From positions 992,001-1,056,000 of the forward strand of contig NW_022145543.1 in NCBI RefSeq assembly GCF_000002235.5: a stretch of DNA of 64,000 bases, in the 5' to 3' direction. The stretch comes from Strongylocentrotus purpuratus (lineage: Eukaryota > Echinodermata > Echinoidea > Camarodonta > Strongylocentrotidae). This document shows, one piece after another, positions 58,901 through 64,000 of the stretch (position 1 is its first letter; each line of letters begins with the position of its first letter). The position numbers and the translations under genes were made by a program. The notes under the pieces are model-generated. The model was not told the DNA's origin. It searched no databases and saw only the letters and a list, made by a program, of their open reading frames with translations.

Positions 58901-61900
58901 TGCTCCTCTCTCCTACAGCTGACCTTTGACCTCTTGAGGGCTGGGGAGCAGGTGAAGGTCGGTAGAGGGCGAGTTCTGATCGTAGTCGATTCCCCATCTC
59001 CATGAGCTTTTGTTTCTCCTTGGCTAGCCGACTGATGTGATGTGCTGCCGTCTTGAGTTTGGCTTGCAGCTGAAAGGCAAAGAATCATCATGTAAGTATA
59101 CTACACTACACTGATTGATTGATGTATTCCAAGACATAATAAATCTGATAGATCATCACTGAAATGATAAACAAAAGCAATTACAGGAAACTTTGCATAC
59201 CTGTAAGTCGAATCTGCTGATACTGTAAAGTAGTTTGACTTATTTCAGAATTCGACCTAGGAAGGGTAGATAACACGTTTAGCTAATTTTGGTAAAACAA
59301 TAAAATTGGTTCATCTTAGGGAAAATCTGACTAATATCTGTATAGAAATTGATTTCAGGAGGAAAATACTAAAATGTGTATTTCTTTCTGTATACCGGTA
59401 TTTTTTAAAACCAAATTATTATTTTTTCAACTACATGTTCATCTCACTTTACTCTCCTTCTTATTTTTTAATATGTTTCTCTTCTTCCGTCTTTGTATCC
59501 AATCCAGCAGTCTTTCAAATTTGTTGCTCCATCCTTTGAACATTACCACGCTTTTTTCCACTTTGATTTTCCTCTTCATCTTCATCAATTAGGTGTTATT
59601 TGCTTACCCCATTAATGTCTGTGTTCTCATCATCTCCTGGTTGAGATCTGACTCTGGCCAGTTGCGCCCTCAGGTTATGCACCTCTCTCTGAAGCTGTGT
59701 CACTAAAGCACTCTGACAAAATGGAAATTATAGGACACATAGTAAGAACACACTCGAAAACATGTGAAAGATATGGAATTTTATATATTTCATGTGATCT
59801 GGGAGAAATATTACTTCAGGTAAATGCATGAAATGATATTCAGATTGATGAAAATTAAAATGTAGTCAGCCAGAGATATTGTTTGGTTCTACGTATTAGC
59901 TTCAAAATCTTGCGCTATAATATATAACACAGAGAGAAGAAATACTGTACATGAGAAAATGAGAAGGAAAAAGAAAAACGAGAACAAGAAAAACAAGAAG
60001 AAGAAGAGTGAGAAAAGAAAAAAGAGTAGAAGGAACGAAGAAGAAGAAAAGAATCAAATGAATCTAAAACCCATTCAAAAGAAATGAAACGAGTTTCAAC
60101 GTTGATGGTTGATAAAGAGTAACCTTAAGTATGTACGTAGCAACTAACCTGAATCCCATGCCTGCTTGTTGTACCTCGTCCAGCAAGATCCATAGTCAGT
60201 GCAGAAACCTGGCATGAAATAATTTAATATAATTAGTAATCAAACACGTTGTCGGCATTTGTCACAAACCGAAAAAAATCCTTTTGCATAAAAGTACAGT
60301 GTTTCAATAAGTTAGTACATTGTGATGTGTCCACTAGTGAGCAGAAGAATGATAATGTAATATACAGATAAGCTATAAACCTGACAAGAGATACCAGTCA
60401 GAATTTTGGTTACATATAGAGGCATAAAGAGGATTTTTGTGTAATGATTTCAATTCAATATGGCTAGTTCTAAACAATTTAATTTTATAAATGTAATGCT
60501 TCCTGGGAGAAATTTCAATTATTACATTTATAAAAAAGTTATTGTCCTATGGCGGACTAATGAATATTAATGAGTCAGAATAAATCAGGAGAGCTTAGGT
60601 ATTTGTTCTAGTTCATCGTGACTGTGCCATGGACCAGTGATGGCCTGGTGGTAGAGTCGCTGCCCGGCAAGCAATAGATGCAGGTTCAAGTCCCGCTGGT
60701 TCCAAGATTTTTTCTGACTTGTTTTTCAATACAGATCGATCAATCGATCTTATTTACTGGGTGTAACCCACAAATATGTTTAAATGAAATTTAATTTTAT
60801 GATTTGAGTTTTGAAATTATGATGAGAAATGGTAAAACAAATATTAAGTAAAACAGAATAAGGAACGTAGATGATAATAAGGCTTCCTGAGCCTCGATTC
60901 ATAAAAATGAAACATATCTACGTGTTATAAAGATTGTTTATAGTCGGATAACTTGCGATTAAATACTTGAAAATATATTGGAAACAAATCATGAAATTAT
61001 TATATCAACATTTGAAAGCAGTTACTGAGGAGAATTTATCCATAGAGCACCTCTGTCAAAATAAAGAAGCTTAAACAGGACAAGAAATAATCATAATAAT
61101 GAATAGAGAAGAAGGAGGCAGATACACAGAGCACGAAGAAGGATTGAGTAATTAAGGAGTAGAACATAAAGGAGAAGAGAGGAGAGAAATAGAAGGGAAG
61201 ATGTGAAGAGCAAGAGACACAAAAAAATAAAAATAAAAAGCTAAGTAAGAAAAAAAGACAGAGAAGAAAAGCTGTTATAAACAAGTCATTAATCTAGGAG
61301 TGTCAAATCGGTCCACTGCGGTTATGCCCTTACATTGTATATATGATATAAGCTCCTACACGAGCAAATTTACTGATCGTGAATATAATATTCTTACATA
61401 CTATGGTATTTATATGATGGAAGATGTTATGGATTTGTTTTTTGTTTTTCTTTGTTAAAATGATGGTAATGCTGATTATGATAATCATTAAAGATAAACT
61501 CGAGTTCTGGTAAAAATAAGAAAATTACTTCTCACTGAATCAAACGAAACTTAACACTGAATGTTCAAGATTACAAATAAATGACATGTGCCAAACTATT
61601 TTGGAAGAAAATGTATACTGGCTGAGTAATGAGCATAGAAAGACAAGGAAATCAAGGAAGTACTAGCCCCGACACCATGTGTGTTGTCCCATATATAGCT
61701 TTCTGTGTACAGTGCTTGTTACTTTACCAAGACTCAGTCAAATTTATTATGATTTTGATGACTCCAGAACCTTGCAGTGCACACCAATACTTACATGCTG
61801 CATGATCAACTGTTTCTGATCCTTTCCACACCTTTTCTTTCACAATGCAATCGCATTACCAGTACTAAAGTTTATCTTTAAGATTATGAAAAGACAGAAG

Positions 61901-62952
61901 ATGATGATGTACACTTACCTGTTGCCCCAGGGTGGTTGCCTCAAGATTGGTCTGTAAGGTGCCCTTGTAATACTCGTCTGCTTCCCTCCTAGCCTCCATC
62001 AGCTCCAGCTCTAGCTGACTCATTCTCTGGGTATAGGATGCAGACTCAGCAGCATGGCGTCTGGCCTGGGTAGAGAGCTCATACCTTAGCTGATCCACTT
62101 CCGCCTGCTTCTCTCTCGGCTGTAAAAGAAAGGAGGAGAAGGAGAAGAAGATGAAAATGAGGAAATAGAAAAAGAAGGAGGAATAGAAGAAAGAGAAGAA
62201 GATAAAGGAGGAGGATAAAGAGGAGAAAAGGAGAAAAATAAAAGAATAAAAAGAGTCTTCAATATAATATAATAATATTCTGCTTTTTTTATAGCGCCCG
62301 ATACATCGATACAACAATGTGCCTAAGTGCTTTACAGACATATTATTACCTCGGTCATCGGATTCAGGCTTACCCGCTCACAATGTATGCACATTTTTCC
62401 ACTCCCTGGGGAGCATTCCAGCCAGTCGCCATTTTACAAGGGCACACTTGCTCATTCAACCACATGAACTTTCGCATACTACCGGGTACCCATTTAACAC
62501 CTGGGTGGAGAGTAGCAAGTGCAGGTAAATATCTTGCCAAAGGATATTAGTGCCGTGTCGGGATTTGAACCCTTGAACTTCGCATCTCAAATCAAGCACC
62601 TTAAACCACTCAATACTACCACTATTTGAACCATATCTCTACTTATCTCCACTATCACTTTTTGTGAGCATACACAGCACAGGGGACTGCAGAAGAGAGA
62701 TACCAAGGACACAATTGAATATTCATGTAAATTCAATACATCAATGAAAAATGTCAACCTGGCTCAGCAGTGCGGTCCTCCCAAACCACCCTCCCCCCAC
62801 CCCCCCCCCAAAAAAAGGTGTACATATTAATTCAATAAATACTGAGCTTACCTGGTATTGTTTCTGGTTCATTTCAGTTTCTAAATGACTCAGTCTCGCC
62901 TGATACTTCCTCAACTCTGCTGAAGTTGTAACCTTATCTGCTCTAAGGGCTC
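52942..62952 (-). CDS. Coiled-coil protein, 3' eight exons (possibly CCDC57-like)
   Basis: Minus-strand exons: 62852-62952, 61919-62119, 60149-60208, 59608-59712, 58821-59069, 58401-58557, 57526-57726, 52942-53183 (TGA). Every join is GT-AG with matching phase. The first exon listed starts with two bases of a split codon, so the gene continues beyond the right edge. About 436 C-terminal residues are visible. Coiled-coil heptads appear in LRKYQARLSHLETEMNQKQ, REKQAEVDQLRYELSTQARR, SQLELELMEARREADEYY, TQLQREVHNLRAQLARV and AAHHISRLAKEKQKLMEMGNRLRSEL, then LAEQVSSKLQNLEKLQYVLTK. The next two exons are Ser/Pro-rich and probably disordered. The end is KRKVRNYVHRDGDVR. The KEKQKLMEMGNRLRSEL segment reminds me of CCDC57, a centrosome and microtubule protein, but this rests on memory. 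The LINE lies antisense in the last intron. Confidence 0.75.
53821..54312 (+). CDS. LINE N-terminal frame with hydrophobic leader and 2A-like motif
   Basis: Begins at an ATG. Residues 6-20 (LKVLFSIGLVISILY) are hydrophobic and could act as a signal or membrane segment. A Cys-rich stretch follows. GDVQPNPGP at 54031-54057 fits the 2A ribosome-skipping consensus D-x-E-x-N-P-G-P except for Gln in place of Glu. The part after it contains ICDLGIGRRRRTHRGRGRR, a basic linker found before the endonuclease in related LINEs. The frame closes at 54312, 109 bases after the endonuclease-RT frame opens, so the original single polyprotein is probably split by a one-base deletion near 54262-54285. Virus-like 2A sequences are known in CR1-type LINEs of sea urchins and other marine invertebrates. 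Confidence 0.75.
   Translation: MDGKPLKVLFSIGLVISILYTLNQPYITKECFTCTGSHMKSLHCKHLKYCSQPILYYCNSTATFRCLLNSGDVQPNPGPVNRTENVSNIGHTNSPPYSADCTALHISYNLNDLHQINNQPLNLLPMNVWSRICDLGIGRRRRTHRGRGRRTIASNLAFGMHVP
54204..57128 (+). CDS. LINE endonuclease-reverse transcriptase polyprotein (frame uninterrupted)
   Basis: A 974-codon open frame without a convincing ATG; it opens directly after a TGA at 54198, supporting a frameshift from the upstream frame. True homology starts near LKLGLWNARSM (about 54279). APE-type endonuclease motifs: WNARS, ITESW, LLLGDFNIHVD, TLDLIFTRN, PSDHCAL. Reverse transcriptase motifs: NYRPIANLPFLGKVLERIV, LLDYTAAFDTINH, GVPQGSVVGPLLFILY, YADDTQIY. The C-terminal part (HIDYCNSSLSGLP, LQRVQNSAARLV, YKAINGLAPSYLSDL, GDRAFSVIAPALWNKLP) is typical of the CR1/L2 group. 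All catalytic Asp residues of the reverse transcriptase (FD, YADD) are present. It copies its own RNA at a nicked target. Confidence 0.95.
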   Translation: MEQDLRSWHRSPTSNSSRTWAAYDSLKLGLWNARSMTNKTHAITDLIVEHDLDVLVITESWLSGDSKRDGLILADLRSGLPNYDITHRPRLSSKGGGILLLYRSTARCTLNNNNDFTSFELLDVTLNLTPSSAVRLYCIYRPPPSANNNLSNGTFLDEFPTLLEGAVVDDHFPLLLGDFNIHVDDPNDNFAKSVMTCVDSLGFKQHVREPTHRAGHTLDLIFTRNSDDVCNVNSLSSMPSDHCALVTTVNIARPKNPKKEVSFRKYRSIDKDSLRNSIDTMFHSLPDLSCPSASAEHYNSSLRTLIDEHAPIQVKTVSIRPDAPWFTDDIQEAKRRRRRAERRSIKSGLFVDRELYRRECESYYECIFNAKSAYLKDLIKNADTKELFRLVKTLSTPTQSSPLPDHSSDSELANRFATFFREKVAKVVSSFPNVVPAPASRSFASGPRHELSDFCLVSLSQVRKLITSLPSKHCKLDPIPTWLLKEVLDELLPHITKLFNLSLSSGIVPESFKTSLLLPLLKKPSLDTNGLKNYRPIANLPFLGKVLERIVSLQLKAHIDNLGLFPIHQSAYRNHHSTETATVKVLNDLLLAVDKGNEAVLILLDYTAAFDTINHDLLLHRLENDFSITGTVLQWISSYLMHRTQKVIINDTNSESFPLICGVPQGSVVGPLLFILYTSPLSNVINLHQNIQHTMYADDTQIYVTLHPNSRTVAANKLTSCLNEIKTWSFQNCLCLNDSKSEMIHITSKFRNSDPFPDLVMSDGSLSCCASVRDLGLNIDSNLTFKQHISNICKSASFGIYKISRIRRLLDRPTTSKLVHAFVSTHIDYCNSSLSGLPQSHLVPLQRVQNSAARLVTLSRKSEHITPILNSLHWLKIHHRISFKILLLCYKAINGLAPSYLSDLISLRSRTSSRTLRSSSTLLLTPGPRTNTRYGDRAFSVIAPALWNKLPAFIHCAPSVSQFKSLLKTYLFKL
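57279..57353 (+). repeat. LINE 3' tail with ATT microsatellite
   Basis: TGCGCTTAGAAACATCAGTATTAAGCGCC can form a stem (GCGCTTA/TAAGCGC) and precedes AATAAATGTTATGTATTATT repeats. The order of motifs is echoed in the SINE tail at 62268-62345. Confidence 0.75.
58056..58106 (+). repeat. Short degenerate telomere-like TTAGGG array
   Basis: AGGGTTAGCATTAGGGTTAGG, then GGTTAGGGAACATAGGGTTAGG: about five GGGTTAG-type words in 50 bases, in an intron of the coiled-coil gene. Confidence 0.6.
60631..60712 (+). mobile_element. tRNA-like SINE head
   Basis: TGGCCTGGTGGTAGAGTCGC is an A box region and GCAGGTTCAAGTCCCGC a good B box, spaced as in a tRNA (about 33 bases). The anticodon arm does not pair well, so this is not called as a tRNA gene. 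The body after TTTTTTCTGACTTG is short. Intronic in the coiled-coil gene. Confidence 0.65.
61488..61881. mobile_element. MITE-like element, copy 2
   Basis: Same family and orientation as 511-903. Ends are TTAAAGATAAACTCGAG and AAAGTTTATCTTTAA. It lies in an intron of the minus-strand coiled-coil gene, about 38 bp from the donor of the exon at 61919-62119. Confidence 0.8.
62268..62628 (-). mobile_element. tRNA-derived SINE of about 360 bp with LINE-like 3' tail
   Basis: On the minus strand the head has GGGTTCAAATCCC (B box, near 62560), the body includes CTCCACCCAGGTGTTAAATGGG, and the 3' end reads AAGCACTTAGGCACATTG, then ATCGGGCGCTATAAA and TATTATTATA. The 3' end resembles the tail of the LINE in this window. 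Intronic between two coiled-coil gene exons. Confidence 0.7.
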
Positions 62953-64000
62953 CTACAAAGGAGATCACAAATAATGATAATTATTTTTTCTTCACCTTTT
63001 ACTCTTTTGAGACGGCCATTCCTCATTTTGCAGTTTTGCTCAATAGTCATTTCTGCACCCAATGTGTCCATTTTGTTGTATGACTAGATTGCATTTGATG
63101 CCAGGAGTTTTTAACAAGGCAAATAAGCATTTAGAATCAAGGTTTAGAATCAAAGTTTTTGACAAACTGTATACTGGAGAAAATTAGCACTGAAGTGCAA
63201 AGAAAATGAATGACTTTTTGCCGATATCCAAACCTAAATATCCATGCTAAACATTTTGTATACACCATTTTTGTGCAATGAAAAGAAAAACTTTAAAATC
63301 ATTAAAAACACAGCAACAACTTAACCCTTACTATTTCGAGCACTCTCTGACTGGGGGGGGGGGGGGGGGGGGGCCTGATCTCGGCCATCGAATGTCCGAT
63401 GAACGTGAAAATTTGCAAGTTTGTAGATATTTACATAAGGAACAAGATGGTATAATTAGTTTTTTGCTAATATGCAAATTTTTGTCGTTATAGCCTAATT
63501 AATTATGCAAAATGCTAATTTTATGCATTTTACAGAAAACTCTAGATATTTGTCCGTAGACTTGTGAAGAATCTTGAAAATGTATTGAATAAATGTTTCC
63601 TTCATCTCAAATTCATGAGGTTTCATTATTTTTATGATATTTGAAAATGCATAGGCTAATTTGGATAAATTATGAATACGCATTCATGAATATCAAATCT
63701 GGAAATATATATATATATATATATGGAACTAGAATCCTTATAAAAATTGTCAGACTCCACTTTTTGAATGTTGTTACACATTATTCATATGAAACTTCTT
63801 TTTGAACACAAAAAAGTTATTTCAAGTAATTAATAATGATAATTTATGCAAATTCGATGCGAGTTTCGACTATTTATTTTTTTATGTATTTTATTGTTTT
63901 TTTTTATTTCTTATTATATCTATTGTTTTATTTCTAATGTATTCTTCTGTTCTGAAATACATCAAGTTACTTTGAGAAACATATAAAAGCAATTTGATAT
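62953..64000. other. Intron of the coiled-coil gene running off the window
   Basis: No further exon is recognised. Contains a G21 run (63353-63373) and a TA run (about 63705-63723). AT-rich otherwise. Confidence 0.55.
63353..63373 (+). repeat. G21 homopolymer
   Basis: Twenty-one consecutive G residues. Confidence 0.95.

Noticed and set aside
60631..60712. Possible functional tRNA gene
   Set aside because: A and B boxes are good, but the anticodon and acceptor stems do not pair properly; called a SINE head instead.
1..64000. CRISPR array, prokaryotic operon or viral replicon
   Set aside because: No spaced direct repeats of CRISPR type, no prokaryotic genes and no virus genes; the 2A motif belongs to a LINE.

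Overview
The window is animal nuclear DNA: every multi-exon gene has GT-AG introns, the tRNA and retroelements are eukaryotic, and simple-sequence DNA is abundant. The mix of MAP2K4, an AQP8-type aquaporin, a mitochondrial ICT1/MRPL58 factor, a CR1/L2-group LINE with a 2A-like motif, many short foldback elements and frequent TACATGTA motifs suggests a marine invertebrate deuterostome. A sea urchin or other echinoderm is my best guess; this is inference, because no species-diagnostic sequence was available.

Layout from left to right. About 1-16254 (+) holds the last ten coding exons of MAP2K4, the MAP kinase kinase upstream of JNK/p38; its N-terminal exon or exons lie left of the window. Its introns carry MITE-like repeats, a tRNA-derived SINE, a roughly 150-bp tandem repeat with nuclear-receptor-like half-sites, and three tandem copies of part of the activation-segment exon. 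16255-22067 is 3'UTR or intergenic sequence, including a degenerate TGTTAACAC-rich block. Two small NTF2-like/DUF4440-like genes follow, head to head: 22068-24162 (-) and 29905-31841 (+). Each encodes 142 residues and has one intron at the same position and phase. 35692-36636 (+) is a long terminal exon of an unrecognised protein with an RVxF-type motif, preceded by a cluster of TTACGTCA and CCAAT boxes.

38168-43430 (-) is a complete five-exon AQP8-like aquaporin whose first NPA box is NPG. A tRNA-Leu(AAG) gene (45651-45732, -) lies 270 bp from the start of MRPL58/ICT1 (46003-50756, +, six exons, 202 residues, GGQ intact). From 52942 to the right edge (-) are the last eight exons of a coiled-coil protein, possibly CCDC57-like. 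The intron before its last exon contains an antisense CR1/L2-group LINE with an intact endonuclease-reverse transcriptase frame. Upstream of that is a short hydrophobic N-terminal frame ending in a 2A-like motif, and a single frameshift separates the two.

The genes are not a functional cluster: stress kinase signalling, membrane water or solute transport, mitoribosome rescue and a possible centrosomal coiled-coil protein sit side by side, as is usual in animal genomes. The strongest leads are the 2A-bearing LINE, the duplicated kinase exon fragments, the NPG aquaporin, the TC microsatellites serving as polypyrimidine tracts at three aquaporin acceptors, and the matched NTF2-like pair. All exon borders were set by eye from splice consensus, conserved phase and family alignment from memory; no search was run.
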